Source: CBDCEG01 sp965215775 (GTDB lineage Bacteria; Pseudomonadota; Gammaproteobacteria; Cardiobacteriales; Ostreibacteriaceae). From it: a DNA stretch of 64,000 nucleotides. A program made the position numbers and the translations under genes. Position 1 is the stretch's first letter, and every line of letters starts with the position of its first letter. Shown piece by piece: positions 1 through 9,844 of the stretch. The stretch lies in contig CBDCEG010000020.1 in assembly GCA_965215775.1 (NCBI GenBank), positions 124,001-188,000 of the forward strand. Reading direction: 5' to 3'. The notes under the pieces are model-generated. The model had not been told where the DNA came from and did not search any database. It saw nothing but the letters and a program-made list of their open reading frames with translations.

Positions 1-2282
1 AAAATAATTTCTTTGGTTGATGCCTCCATAGCCTCAGCTAAACCCACTGTAGTATTTGAGTTCGCATCAAAAGTTTTTGTTGTTACATCATTTATTGAAA
101 TTTGACCATTTCTTACATAAAGCATACCACTAACTTTCATTGAATCAGATTTATAAGTCCCAAAATCAGTGTCAAATTTATAAATTGAATTAGCACTTGA
201 AAGACTTCCTTTTATAGTCAGGATATCTCCTGCTACACCATCTTCAAAATCAAAAACTCCTTCATTTGTTACATTAGAATCTATCACATAATCACCTGAA
301 CCACCCCCTGTCATTATAAGAGTTGAGGTTTTATCAATATAATATTCATAAAATTTAGGAGATGTATAAGAATTTTCTAAGTCCATGTTTGTGTTTAGTA
401 TTAATCCAAACTCCTCAAAATTTTTAAAATTAGAGAATGAATCTGTTACCTTACCTTTATATTCAGCAATATTAAATCTATCACCATTATGACCAGTAGT
501 TCCTCCATCTATAGTCGTTGATATCTTGTTACCATAACCAAAATAGTTCACTGTATCATGACCAGCATTCATATCTATTATCCCAGTAACTTCCGCATTT
601 TTAAGATTAAGAACATCTCCCTCACCCCCTTTCCAATAGTAGTGATCAAAATCCCTTGGTTCAATTGAATATTCGCCATAAATATTATCAACTTTTGAAT
701 TTTCAATCGTTATTGTATCACTTCCTCCAACCGCAAGAGTAGTCTTCAAGTAATCTTTTTCTATTTTATCTCCGTATATCGTACCTGCAGTTGAATTTAA
801 TATTGTTATTTCACTACTTGTATTTTTATCATTTTTAAATTCAGACATATCAATAAAGTGATTAGCTATAACATCTTTTACATTTGATGATGAGATAAGA
901 ATTACATTTTTTGCTTGATATGGACTTACTTTAATGTCTCCATATTGATGATTATCTATTGTTAGATATTTTGCACCTTTAATAGTTCCCGTTACAGTTG
1001 AGTCTTTTACTGTTATACTAGTGTTTGCACTAGAAGACACAGAGTACGAGTTCCTTGATGGGGAGACTTCAAACCCTTCTATATCTTTTACAACAGAGCC
1101 GTTCCTTACAACAATATCTTGTTTGCCTGAATTAAGGAAACTATACCTGTAACTATCTTCTGAAGCGAATAGACCAATAACATCCTCTACTTTGCTGTTA
1201 TCAATAATTATTACATTATCTGATCCATTGAAAGCATTAACATTAAATGATTGGCTTCCTCTAATAGTCTTCACTTTACTATCACTAACAGTAATAAAGA
1301 CTTTTCCTCCTTTTATTCTTTCACTTTCTTTTGAAAAGCGTGAAGAACCAACAACAAAACCAGTTATAGAGTTTACAAACGAGTCTTTAACTTCAATATT
1401 ATCAACCCCACCAGTAAAAATTTGTGTTGATCTAGTCAGCCTCGTACCAGTAACTGATGCCGTATAATAACTACCACCCAGAGGGTTGTTATAAATTCCT
1501 TTGCTTGACTCTATCTTTAGAAAGCTATTTCCTCCAACAGCATCAGTAGTGTTTATAAAATTGAACCCTGTTATCCCCGCTTCAGCATTTTTTGCAGTTA
1601 TAAAAACATTTCCAGCCTTTGCATTTAAAAGTCGAGGGCTGTAGGAATCATTAAACTCTTGACCGATAACCGTAGCAGTTGAATCTTCTATTTTTATAAT
1701 ATCATCCCCTCCTTTAGCACCACTTTCCCAATATGAAGCTCCTGTAGCGAATGCTACATCAGAGTGATTTATTATATTTATTCTATTATTCGTTGCACTA
1801 CCATGATCATACTGCCCATGTACTGAACGTATTGTAGAGTTATCAATAGTCAGAATATCATTACCACCTACACTATCAGTACCACCTAAAAGAGTAAGCT
1901 TCTTTTGATTCGTGTTTTTTATTGTAATAATATCGTCTATATCATTTTTACTAGACGCAATATTAGCGCTAGAGCCACTTATCTGAAAAAAGTCTATATT
2001 ATCCAAATTACCATCCTTATTATAAAGTTCTGTTATCCCATCAAAGACAACTACATCAGGAGCATTGATTGCTTTTATTTCAGACAGATCTAATGACATT
2101 AGTGGATATCTTTTACTAATATAAGACGTATCAGCGTATAACTTTCCTGTGCAAATTACAGGGTTTGCAACAGTTCCATCAGGACCTGCTGTTAATTTCG
2201 GAGAGCAACTAGAGTAAGCTTGAGTTGATAGTATAGAAGCGATAGATGTTACGATGATTTTCTGTTTATTTGTCAGTTTCAT
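1..2282 (-). CDS. autotransporter-like beta-helical surface protein, N-terminal part (cut by window edge)
   Basis: The minus strand is open from an ATG at 2282 to the window edge, 760 codons without a stop, so the gene is larger than what is visible. The product begins with a charged n-region and hydrophobic core ending near residue 25, a Sec signal peptide. Two cysteines at about 30 and 47 lie in the kind of short Cys-bracketed segment found after the signal in many autotransporter passenger domains. The rest is rich in Asn, Asp, Ser, Thr, Val and Ile, with a loose recurring pattern of D-N-I-x-I-x-N-S-x-V spaced some 35 to 60 residues apart, typical of right-handed beta-helices. Family knowledge predicts a C-terminal beta-barrel beyond position 1; that is inference. 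It follows the pilus operon on the same strand but is separated from it by a strong terminator. Confidence 0.75.
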   Translation of the reverse strand, partial: MKLTNKQKIIVTSIASILSTQAYSSCSPKLTAGPDGTVANPVICTGKLYADTSYISKRYPLMSLDLSEIKAINAPDVVVFDGITELYNKDGNLDNIDFFQISGSSANIASSKNDIDDIITIKNTNQKKLTLLGGTDSVGGNDILTIDNSTIRSVHGQYDHGSATNNRINIINHSDVAFATGASYWESGAKGGDDIIKIEDSTATVIGQEFNDSYSPRLLNAKAGNVFITAKNAEAGITGFNFINTTDAVGGNSFLKIESSKGIYNNPLGGSYYTASVTGTRLTRSTQIFTGGVDNIEVKDSFVNSITGFVVGSSRFSKESERIKGGKVFITVSDSKVKTIRGSQSFNVNAFNGSDNVIIIDNSKVEDVIGLFASEDSYRYSFLNSGKQDIVVRNGSVVKDIEGFEVSPSRNSYSVSSSANTSITVKDSTVTGTIKGAKYLTIDNHQYGDIKVSPYQAKNVILISSSNVKDVIANHFIDMSEFKNDKNTSSEITILNSTAGTIYGDKIEKDYLKTTLAVGGSDTITIENSKVDNIYGEYSIEPRDFDHYYWKGGEGDVLNLKNAEVTGIIDMNAGHDTVNYFGYGNKISTTIDGGTTGHNGDRFNIAEYKGKVTDSFSNFKNFEEFGLILNTNMDLENSYTSPKFYEYYIDKTSTLIMTGGGSGDYVIDSNVTNEGVFDFEDGVAGDILTIKGSLSSANSIYKFDTDFGTYKSDSMKVSGMLYVRNGQISINDVTTKTFDANSNTTVGLAEAMEASTKEII

Positions 2283-2378
2283 TATTATACTCTTATTAAA
2301 GTTTTAATTATTCATCAAATCAACATTGACCGATGGCTTTTTATTATTCTATTGTAGTTATTTGTCTTGTTATTGAAT

Positions 2379-2407
2379 ATTATAACATAGGTATTTCTTT
2401 TTCCTAA
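2379..2407 (-). promoter_or_regulatory. candidate sigma70 promoter for the autotransporter-like gene
   Basis: On the minus strand a perfect TATAAT (2379-2384) lies about 100 bases upstream of the ATG at 2282. A weak TTAGGA sits 17 bases further upstream (2402-2407). The -10 is convincing, the -35 is not. Confidence 0.35.
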
Positions 2408-2420
2408 AATGGTATATTTA

Positions 2421-2472
2421 TTTAAAATAAAAAAGGAGTAACTAATTAAAGTCACTCCTTTTTTATTTTAAA
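2421..2472. terminator. bidirectional intrinsic terminator after pilE
   Basis: Two 19-base arms (2421-2439 and 2454-2472) are perfect reverse complements around a 14-base loop. The stem has a GGAGT/ACTCC core flanked by A- and T-rich tracts, so it can work in either direction. It ends the pilus operon and insulates the downstream surface-protein gene. Confidence 0.85.
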
Positions 2473-2482
2473 TAAATTTAGA

Positions 2483-2926
2483 TTACCAACACTTAGATAT
2501 ATCAGCACTCGCATGCTCATATGTTTGCCTTCCAAAATTATCTATTTGTAGCCAGCCACAAACATCTTCTGTTTGGATATTATTAGGAGTTGCCCTTATT
2601 GTATACCTTTGAGAGTCAATCCTTGTGATATTTATATTATACCTTATAAACCCACTATTTCCTGTATATTGAGATACAACAGGATCCGCATTCAGACCAT
2701 CTATAAATATAGTTCTGTATTGGCTATTTTGAGTATAGTCACGCTCCAATGTTGACACCACCTCCATTATTTTAGCTTGGACTGTTTTCTTATGCCCACT
2801 AATAACATACTCTCTATAACTATTAACACTAAAAGCCACCAATATGCCGATAATTACTACAATAATCATCATTTCCATTAAGGTAAAGCCCTTTTGTTTT
2901 CTTTGTATTTTTTGTATTTTTTTCAT
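2483..2926 (-). CDS. pilE: type IV pilin / minor pilin PilE
   Basis: 147 residues. A short basic leader ends in Gly13, the prepilin peptidase PilD would cut before Phe14, and Glu is present at mature position 5 (residue 18), followed by the hydrophobic N-terminal helix to about residue 35. C123 and C146 near the C terminus would form the disulfide-bonded D-loop of pilins. It is the last gene of the minor-pilin operon, directly after pilY1, the place PilE takes in the Pseudomonas fimU-pilVWXY1Y2E operon, where PilE is a minor pilin priming fibre assembly. It could be the major pilin, since no other pilin gene is in view, but the operon position favours a minor role. Confidence 0.85.
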   Translation of the reverse strand: MKKIQKIQRKQKGFTLMEMMIIVVIIGILVAFSVNSYREYVISGHKKTVQAKIMEVVSTLERDYTQNSQYRTIFIDGLNADPVVSQYTGNSGFIRYNINITRIDSQRYTIRATPNNIQTEDVCGWLQIDNFGRQTYEHASADISKCW

Positions 2927-2971
2927 ATCATTTTATTTATTAAATTATAAATCCTTAAAAAGGGCATTTAG

Positions 2972-5900
2972 TTACTCTAATTCAGCCCATGAAGAAAGTC
3001 TTCTTGATAGACAAACCTCTGAGTGAATAGCACTTCCATCAGAACTCATAACTGTATTAATTCTAGCTGTTTCACCTGGACCACAAGACCCTCTACCAGA
3101 TTTTCTTGATGACTCAGAAGATGTTGAGCTGTATATAATACCGTTATCTATTACTTTTCCAGACTTATCTTTTAGCACTGCTCCTAAAGGAACTAAACTT
3201 CCCGCAGTGCCTGAGGATGTAACTTTATCACTATCATCTATTTTACCATCTCCATTTATATCAGATACAGGCTCTTTAAAGCTTGAGACTCCCCCGTCAT
3301 TATTATCAATTCTAAATGACATAACAACCGATCTTGCACCTGCTCCAGGAAGACAAGGATCAGAGCTACCTGAAGTATCAATTTGAGAGGCTATGAAGCT
3401 TATGCCAACTTCATTATTTTTTGAGAATGAAACAAATGGTTTTTGAAATATCTGTTCTCTACTCCCAGCATCAGAAACCCATCCAGAAACAGGATTCCCC
3501 GTCAAATTATTTAAAGGAAAATAAGATGTATTTGCTGATTTACCCCACCAATTAGCCCATACAATTGGACTAATAGAAGCTCTATCCAAAGTTCTATAGC
3601 TAACATTTGCTATACCACCCTTCCCATCAGGCATAGTTGTATCTTTAATCGTCCATGGTAGATACCTTAGATTACTTCTATTTAATGGCTTTCCTGATGT
3701 ATTTGTATTCCTTGTTGTTATTTTTTCATCACCAAAATTATCATCTACATCATCCCAAACAGCATACATACTATTTGTAATTTTCTTAACTGGATCATTG
3801 CCAAATAAATCTCCTGTTCCAAAGTATACTAAGTAACCCCTATTATTTGGGTGTGGAATAACTATTAGCGGAGCTGTTATTAACTGAGCTGTTCCATTTT
3901 TATCTGTAGCTGTAAATAGCTTTTTAACTCTAGGCTCTTTATTATCTCCGAAAGCATCCGCTGAAAAGTCAATGGTATAAACATTTCCATTCAAATCAGC
4001 AACATAACCACGATCCTCTAAATTTCTAAAAGAGCTATCTATAATTAATTTTGAAGAATGTTTTTGATGATCAATCCATGTCATTTGACCTAACCCTCTA
4101 GAACCAGGAACGGATACTTTATCCAAAATAACACCTGTTACTGCATCTATAATTACTATTTCCCCATCTGTTGTGGATGCTGACTCTTTATAACCAGTAC
4201 TAACAACAACAACCCAGCGATTTTTCTGAGAGCTTCCTGCTGTATTCAATCTTCCTTTATAATACCCCTCTAGTTGAATTATTGATGGTTTGCCCATAAT
4301 TCGCCCAAGACCATCACTTTCGCCTAACTCCCAAAGAACTTTATCTGTCCCAAAACTAGTAGGGTCTGTTATATCAAGAGCAAATATACCTGATCCTCCT
4401 GAACCAAGACTACCAACTAATATAGTTTTTTCTTCTCCTCCAAGGTATAACATATCTTGGATAGAAAGCTGTCCATCAACAAACGCCATATGGCTATCGG
4501 ATGGGTTAATTAGATTTCCTAAGTTGCTAAACAATTGACTTGGAACATATGCAAATTCTTCAACAGCGTTATCTGCACGAAAAGCATGTAGCATCCCATC
4601 ATTACCTCCTGTATAAATCATAGGGGTTCTTGTTTTTGCAAAATAAAAATTCTCTGAATTTCCCACAAATACAGGGATTGTTCTCCCCATATCTCCTAAT
4701 TTAACAGGACCAGTATTACTGCTGCCAATTCGGACTCGGCTTCTTACACTCTTATTCGCATTGTTTAGGTCTAGGCTTCCACGCAAATATTCAACAGCCT
4801 CATCTCCTGTTATTGTTGTATCATTAACTAATGACAAAATGTCAGTTATCTGTGGTGATGATAAATTACCTGCATGAAAATCAACACCTTTTTTACTTAA
4901 GTTATTATAGCTATATATATTTCTTCTATCTGCAGGCAATGTATTCAACGATGCAGAAAGTTCATTCACGTCAGTTCCGCCTGAACAAACTTCACCAGCA
5001 AAGTGGTCTCCAGGCATTGCAGACGAGCCAAAACAACGTTTTAAATCATTAACAGTAACCCCACTAACAGTTCTATCATTAGGATTTCCTGAGTAAACTT
5101 TTCTTATCAACAAATCACCTGTTCTAGAGGCGAAATCAATAGAGGTTGTTAGTAGCAAATTAGAGCTATCATCTGTTATTTGGGCCACCCTTGCAGAACC
5201 TGACATTGATTTTGTTGTTGTTCGCGATTTAATATTTCTAAAAATTCTTTCAAATGCCTCCTGCAATTTTTTAGGATTGTCAACCCTTATGAAATCCCCC
5301 CTTCCCGCATAAGCTGCGTGCCTAAGGTCATCTTGCTTACTATCAGGGGTAGCTTGAAGAAATCCACCAATAGTTGATGTATTCCATATCCAATTGTTTC
5401 TGAAATTCATCATATTAAGCTTCTCATCACTACTCATATTGTCACCTATTCCTAGACCGATTGTAAATGTAACTAAGTGCTGTCTATCTGTTGGGTCATT
5501 TTTAGGATCCCAAAAAGGATCGGTGGCAATACCTCCTTGAGTATAATACGGTACATTACCGTTCACTACTGCTGGAGAAAGATCAGTATTCCAGTCAAAT
5601 AAAGCAATATCAGATAATGTATTAGTTCCATCTATATCGAGAGAATTAGTATTCCCAGCAATCAATCCAGCCTCTGGTGAAGACAGGGACATGCTTACAG
5701 GTCGACCATCCACATCTATTCCATCCAACCTAGTTGAACCAAATCTATTATCATAATCACCTATATTGGTTCGAGTAAAGTCCTGATTCCACTGTCCGTC
5801 AGATAGAAAAATATGGAAATTCTGTTTACAGACCGCTGGCTGAGAAGTTACCGCACCACTTGCATCAGACTTGTAAATACTCTGTAAATTACTTTGAGCT

Positions 5901-6709
5901 GCTGATGAGAGCGAACGTATTGACTCACCTACAATTTTAAACCCATCTCTTCCCGGAGTTCCTCCCTCTGCAGTCTCAGAGTAAAGCCAGCTCAAAAAAG
6001 CCCCACTTTCAGCTGGTGATATAGTATGCTTTGGAATACCTGATGAGGCAATTATATCATTAGGTAAGCCGTATATATTATTCGCCCCCCCAAACCTAGT
6101 TGTATTTATAGAAGAATAACCAAAATCAAAATCAAAATCAGCCTCTGCAAAAACTTTTGCTACTGATGATTTTGTTAATAGATTTCTAGTTTGATAAAAC
6201 TCAACATAATTATAGCAATTTTGCAGCTCCGTAGCTGTTGGAGACGATGGAAGATTTCCTCCACCATTTCGACAAGCACTTATACCTGTTGCTTGCCCAG
6301 TACCAAAACCAAATAAAGTCGTACCTAATGCCATTATTCCTGAATACTGATCAATATGATCAGGTATAAATGGCGCAAACGCATCTGAATAAGTACTCGT
6401 AGCTACCATTGGGGTAATACCACCACTCGCATCTCTAACTATCAACCCAGCACTATCTATTGCAGGTGGTGGTGTGTAGTCAAAGGCATTATCATATGGA
6501 ACATGATCTCTCATCGACCCACTATCATCTATAGTGAAGAAAATATTAGGAGGAATATTAGAGCCTCTAACAACTGGCAATACTGACTCTATCCTAACAG
6601 GATTAAGACTAACTACTGGTGTAGTAGTTGTAGTTTGTGCAACAGAAATTTGCGCTGACATAACTCCTGCTATAAAAACACTTACTTTTTTTATTTTTAA
6701 ATTTTTCAT
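2972..6709 (-). CDS. pilY1: type IV pilus tip adhesin / assembly factor PilY1
   Basis: 1245 residues, normal for PilY1 (about 1000 to 1200). A Sec signal peptide ends near residue 25. An N-terminal von Willebrand A-like part has a DxSxS metal-site motif at residues 61-65 (D61, S63, S65). The C-terminal half is the Neisseria PilC/PilY1 beta-propeller domain, with repeated G-x-L-Y/V-A-x-D-x-x-G-type strands. Near the C terminus a D-x-N-x-D-G-x-I-x-x-x-D segment looks like a calcium-binding loop. In the family, PilY1 caps or regulates the fibre, blocks PilT-driven retraction when calcium is bound and acts in surface sensing. It lies between pilX and pilE on one transcript. Confidence 0.93.
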   Translation of the reverse strand: MKNLKIKKVSVFIAGVMSAQISVAQTTTTTPVVSLNPVRIESVLPVVRGSNIPPNIFFTIDDSGSMRDHVPYDNAFDYTPPPAIDSAGLIVRDASGGITPMVATSTYSDAFAPFIPDHIDQYSGIMALGTTLFGFGTGQATGISACRNGGGNLPSSPTATELQNCYNYVEFYQTRNLLTKSSVAKVFAEADFDFDFGYSSINTTRFGGANNIYGLPNDIIASSGIPKHTISPAESGAFLSWLYSETAEGGTPGRDGFKIVGESIRSLSSAAQSNLQSIYKSDASGAVTSQPAVCKQNFHIFLSDGQWNQDFTRTNIGDYDNRFGSTRLDGIDVDGRPVSMSLSSPEAGLIAGNTNSLDIDGTNTLSDIALFDWNTDLSPAVVNGNVPYYTQGGIATDPFWDPKNDPTDRQHLVTFTIGLGIGDNMSSDEKLNMMNFRNNWIWNTSTIGGFLQATPDSKQDDLRHAAYAGRGDFIRVDNPKKLQEAFERIFRNIKSRTTTKSMSGSARVAQITDDSSNLLLTTSIDFASRTGDLLIRKVYSGNPNDRTVSGVTVNDLKRCFGSSAMPGDHFAGEVCSGGTDVNELSASLNTLPADRRNIYSYNNLSKKGVDFHAGNLSSPQITDILSLVNDTTITGDEAVEYLRGSLDLNNANKSVRSRVRIGSSNTGPVKLGDMGRTIPVFVGNSENFYFAKTRTPMIYTGGNDGMLHAFRADNAVEEFAYVPSQLFSNLGNLINPSDSHMAFVDGQLSIQDMLYLGGEEKTILVGSLGSGGSGIFALDITDPTSFGTDKVLWELGESDGLGRIMGKPSIIQLEGYYKGRLNTAGSSQKNRWVVVVSTGYKESASTTDGEIVIIDAVTGVILDKVSVPGSRGLGQMTWIDHQKHSSKLIIDSSFRNLEDRGYVADLNGNVYTIDFSADAFGDNKEPRVKKLFTATDKNGTAQLITAPLIVIPHPNNRGYLVYFGTGDLFGNDPVKKITNSMYAVWDDVDDNFGDEKITTRNTNTSGKPLNRSNLRYLPWTIKDTTMPDGKGGIANVSYRTLDRASISPIVWANWWGKSANTSYFPLNNLTGNPVSGWVSDAGSREQIFQKPFVSFSKNNEVGISFIASQIDTSGSSDPCLPGAGARSVVMSFRIDNNDGGVSSFKEPVSDINGDGKIDDSDKVTSSGTAGSLVPLGAVLKDKSGKVIDNGIIYSSTSSESSRKSGRGSCGPGETARINTVMSSDGSAIHSEVCLSRRLSSWAELE

Positions 6710-6736
6710 AATTTACCTAATATTTATATTTTTTTA

Positions 6737-7393
6737 TTAAATCGGTGTTGCAGCTGTGCCAAATTTAGTTGCTTTCGTATTAAAGTGTCTTGTATAGACA
6801 CTTTGTATCACTATTTTTTCAATAAACTGATCCGCAGCCATTCCTGGTGATTGCGCTGATGCTTTAACAGTTATCAAATAAACTGCCTCAGAAGCTTCAT
6901 CTTCATCCTGAGGCTCTACAATCAATTCAATAAATGTATAAGTTTTTATCTTCCCATAAGAAGAATCATTTTCATCACTTGCATCTGCTGTATTTAATAT
7001 TGCAGCATCCCAGCCACTATCATTGAAATCACCAAATTGTGTTCTTGCAGTACTTCCGTTCACTTTACTTTTACTGAACATACCACGAAGTTTTTTAGGA
7101 GACCAAACCATGGTCAACTTATCGCTAGAGGACATACTTATTTTACTCATAGGTCCTTTTGACATATCTCCACCTGGAATACTTCTATCTATCCCCTCAA
7201 GCTTAGTCACTGCCTGCCTCATAGCTATTTCAGCCACATTAGCAATCTCCTCATACCTAACCGTTGCTTTCGCAACCTTCTCCAAGACTATTCCTTTTTT
7301 TGCTACAGTTAGACCCAAAAGCGTTATCACAACTAATACCAATAAACTAGCCAGCAACGCCAAACCTTGTTCTTTTTTATATTTTATATTCAT
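6737..7393 (-). CDS. pilX: type IV pilus minor pilin PilX
   Basis: 218 residues. The N terminus has the PilX_N pattern: a basic leader ending in Q-G, then one long hydrophobic helix (about residues 10-35) without the Glu at mature position 5 that other pilins carry, as is usual for PilX proteins. PilX belongs to the minor-pilin complex that starts pilus assembly and recruits PilY1. It sits 27 bases upstream of pilY1. Confidence 0.88.
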   Translation of the reverse strand: MNIKYKKEQGLALLASLLVLVVITLLGLTVAKKGIVLEKVAKATVRYEEIANVAEIAMRQAVTKLEGIDRSIPGGDMSKGPMSKISMSSSDKLTMVWSPKKLRGMFSKSKVNGSTARTQFGDFNDSGWDAAILNTADASDENDSSYGKIKTYTFIELIVEPQDEDEASEAVYLITVKASAQSPGMAADQFIEKIVIQSVYTRHFNTKATKFGTAATPI

Positions 7394-7426
7394 AATTTTA
7401 ATCTCTTTTCCCTAAATTTATCTTAA

Positions 7427-8512
7427 TTAATCCCGTTCTATTTTATTTCTAAGGGCTGTAATATGCGACATAGAAACCTGATTTCCCACATTATTATCTA
7501 CACTTTCCGCCAAATAGTCTACTTTAACAGACAGAACCCTATCAGAAACATAGCCTAAAGAAGCGCTAGATGTTGATATCTCTTCTGCAGTAAAATAAGC
7601 TTGAGTTGATAACGAAGTGCCTAAGCCAAGGGTTAGTTTCATGCTAGATACTCCATCAGAAACTTGAATATCCTGACCAGACATTAAGTCATAACGCCTA
7701 AGACCGACCCTATTCTCTCCATCTCTACCTACATAATACACAAAAAAGTTTATTTTTGTTAATAAGCTATTTCCAGCACCATAAGCCTCTGGAAATGATA
7801 AATCTCCAGCCAGAGTTAATGTATCTGTTAATACATTAGACTCTACAACTTTAAAAATTGTTGCTTGCGAACAGTCTGATATCATAAAAATAGACGACGC
7901 ACCAATTTGAACATCCTTGCTTACGCTCAACACCCCTGCTTCAGAGTCCTTTTTGCTATTACTTATTGCTAATTTCTCACCGGAATCAATAACTACAAAA
8001 TAGTCCGTATTTGGTTCAGAATTTGCCAGAGCACTCGTAGAAAAAGCATCGCCTATAACTCCCACTTTAAATAATGGAAAATCATTTACTTTTAACTTAT
8101 AACCGTCGTAGGGATTAAGCAAATCTCCTTTAGAACCTGTTATATCAATACCCTTTTTCCCAACAATCGGCACACCCTCGCCTACTGAGTAGGTGGTATT
8201 TGTATCGTTTGCAGCTGCAATATACAAATGCTCATTTCTTGCCATTGTTGTTATATCTCCACAAGCAGATGAGAATGAATGCTTCAATGCATAGCTTATC
8301 CTGTTACTTGCAAATGATAAAGTCTCATGAATATCTGCTTGGCTCTGATGTGCTTTAGCATTAGCAGACATAACAGCAACAACCCTTGAAATACCTGAGA
8401 GAACTATTATCGAGATAGCCGTTGCAGTCAACAGCTCTATTATACTAAAACCTGATTGGTTTTTCTTTTTATATTCTTTTTTAATATTCATTTTTTTCTC
8501 TATTAATAACAT
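7427..8512 (-). CDS. pilW: type IV pilus minor pilin PilW
   Basis: 361 residues. After a long lysine-rich leader comes a type III signal, S-G-F-S-I-I-E-L, with cleavage after Gly and Glu at mature position 5, then a hydrophobic helix. The rest is a large globular domain, and its size fits PilW, the biggest minor pilin. A second possible ATG (residue 8) follows the first; the longer form is not essential. Four bases separate it from pilV, so the two are probably translationally coupled. Confidence 0.88.
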   Translation of the reverse strand: MLLIEKKMNIKKEYKKKNQSGFSIIELLTATAISIIVLSGISRVVAVMSANAKAHQSQADIHETLSFASNRISYALKHSFSSACGDITTMARNEHLYIAAANDTNTTYSVGEGVPIVGKKGIDITGSKGDLLNPYDGYKLKVNDFPLFKVGVIGDAFSTSALANSEPNTDYFVVIDSGEKLAISNSKKDSEAGVLSVSKDVQIGASSIFMISDCSQATIFKVVESNVLTDTLTLAGDLSFPEAYGAGNSLLTKINFFVYYVGRDGENRVGLRRYDLMSGQDIQVSDGVSSMKLTLGLGTSLSTQAYFTAEEISTSSASLGYVSDRVLSVKVDYLAESVDNNVGNQVSMSHITALRNKIERD

Positions 8513-8516
8513 TCTA

Positions 8517-9128
8517 TTACTTCAACCAAGTATGTAAACTAACATACCCACGATCAGGATGCTTACCACCAATAACTCTTGCTGAGTAATCAGATGCATA
8601 AGTCGCAGGGCAGTCAGCAGCAGTTACTGGCGTATAATTACCAATACCTGCAACATTAGAAGCATTTTTCCAAATAACTGTCAATCTATACTTATTTAAA
8701 GAAACTACATCTCTATTCATACAAAATATCGCCAAATCATCAATCCCCTTAAAATTTTCTGAAAACATTCTCTGCAAGAGAGAGAAGTTATCTTTATTTA
8801 TATCAGATGCATTACACCAAGTACTAGAATCAGTCAAAGAAACAGCGCTAGAACCACATTTTGTCAAGACCACCTTAGATGGCACTACACTCTCAACTTT
8901 CATATTCCCACCTTTGTTTACTAACAACCAGCTTGCCATTCCTGGAGTAGCCCTCATCACTTCCATTACCGAGGTAATTGTTTGAGTTGCCTGCAAACTA
9001 TAATTAACTTTAACAGATCTTTGTAAACTTACATTCTGTAACTTTATATAAGCGACCGCTGCAACAGCTAAAATAAGAGCTGCAATCATTGTATCTATAA
9101 GAGCAAAGCCCTTTTCCTTCATTTTCAT
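8517..9128 (-). CDS. pilV: type IV pilus minor pilin PilV
   Basis: 203 residues. The leader is only six residues up to the cleavage Gly. The mature protein starts F-A-L-I-D, with Asp instead of Glu at position 5, a known variation in PilV, followed by an Ala-rich hydrophobic helix. Four cysteines are in the C-terminal half. The minor pilins V, W and X form the priming complex of the pilus tip. It lies 15 bases downstream of fimT. Confidence 0.87.
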   Translation of the reverse strand: MKMKEKGFALIDTMIAALILAVAAVAYIKLQNVSLQRSVKVNYSLQATQTITSVMEVMRATPGMASWLLVNKGGNMKVESVVPSKVVLTKCGSSAVSLTDSSTWCNASDINKDNFSLLQRMFSENFKGIDDLAIFCMNRDVVSLNKYRLTVIWKNASNVAGIGNYTPVTAADCPATYASDYSARVIGGKHPDRGYVSLHTWLK

Positions 9129-9143
9129 AAGATTATCCTTCTT

Positions 9144-9767
9144 TTATTTTGTGATATTTTTTATTTTTCCACTTGGCGAAACAACAACCGCTCTTATCAA
9201 AGACCCTTTGAGGTGATTCGCCGCCCCCACAACAACCGTACCATTTGTCACAGAACCGCCTTTTCTTCCAAATCTGAAAATATTTTGATTTGAGCTATAT
9301 ATAGAAACATTTCTGCTTGCTGTAGTTTTAACTATTTTTATTAGATTATTAATACTACCAACCTTACCATCACCGTCCCCATCTGCAAACACAATAAAAC
9401 CCGTATTTAATGCCGACGAACCTTTAGAAAACAAAACATCCCAATCTCCAGCATCACAAATATCATCAGCTAAGTATGTCGCTGGTTCTCTATTCGCATC
9501 TTGCATAGGACACATAACAACCTCTTCCCCCCTTGTTATCGCACCAGTTCTTGCTAAGTTAAGAGCATTCTCGATATTGTCAGAAAGCTCCCTCACCTCG
9601 GCTCTTGTTTGAGTAGCGACAAACCCAGGAGCAGCGTAAGCCAAAATAATGCCAAATAAAGTTATTGTCATCATCAACTCAATCAAAGTAAATCCTTTAG
9701 ACTTTCTTCGTGATAGTGATTTCCCTAAGTTGTTTCTTCTTGTTTGTTTATTCATTTGTTTATACAT
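9144..9767 (-). CDS. fimT: type IV pilus minor pilin FimT/FimU (GspH family)
   Basis: 207 residues. A long basic leader of about 25 residues ends in S-K-G, then F-T-L-I-E-L with Glu at position 5 and a hydrophobic helix, followed by a GspH-type globular domain. It is the first gene of the minor-pilin operon fimT-pilV-pilW-pilX-pilY1-pilE. The homologues FimT and FimU are hard to separate by eye. Some FimT proteins bind DNA during natural transformation through a C-terminal basic patch; the C terminus here (R-A-V-V-V-S-P-S-G-K-I-K) is mildly basic, but this is only suggestive. Confidence 0.85.
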   Translation of the reverse strand: MYKQMNKQTRRNNLGKSLSRRKSKGFTLIELMMTITLFGIILAYAAPGFVATQTRAEVRELSDNIENALNLARTGAITRGEEVVMCPMQDANREPATYLADDICDAGDWDVLFSKGSSALNTGFIVFADGDGDGKVGSINNLIKIVKTTASRNVSIYSSNQNIFRFGRKGGSVTNGTVVVGAANHLKGSLIRAVVVSPSGKIKNITK

Positions 9768-9813
9768 AAATATTTATTATTTTTTAAAGTTTTATTCTGA
9801 ATTCTGAAAAGAG

Positions 9814-9842
9814 TATATATTACTTAATACGCAAAAAAGCAA
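9814..9842 (-). promoter_or_regulatory. candidate sigma70 promoter of the minor-pilin operon
   Basis: Minus-strand TTGCTT (9837-9842), a 17-base spacer and TATATA (9814-9819), about 47 bases upstream of the fimT ATG. Five of six -10 bases and four of six -35 bases match the consensus. It directly abuts the palindrome at 9845-9905. Confidence 0.45.
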
Positions 9843-9844
9843 AT

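Noticed and set aside
1192..2093. Plus-strand open frames inside the autotransporter-like gene
   Set aside because: They lie antisense to a continuous 760-codon minus-strand frame with signal peptide and repeat pattern.
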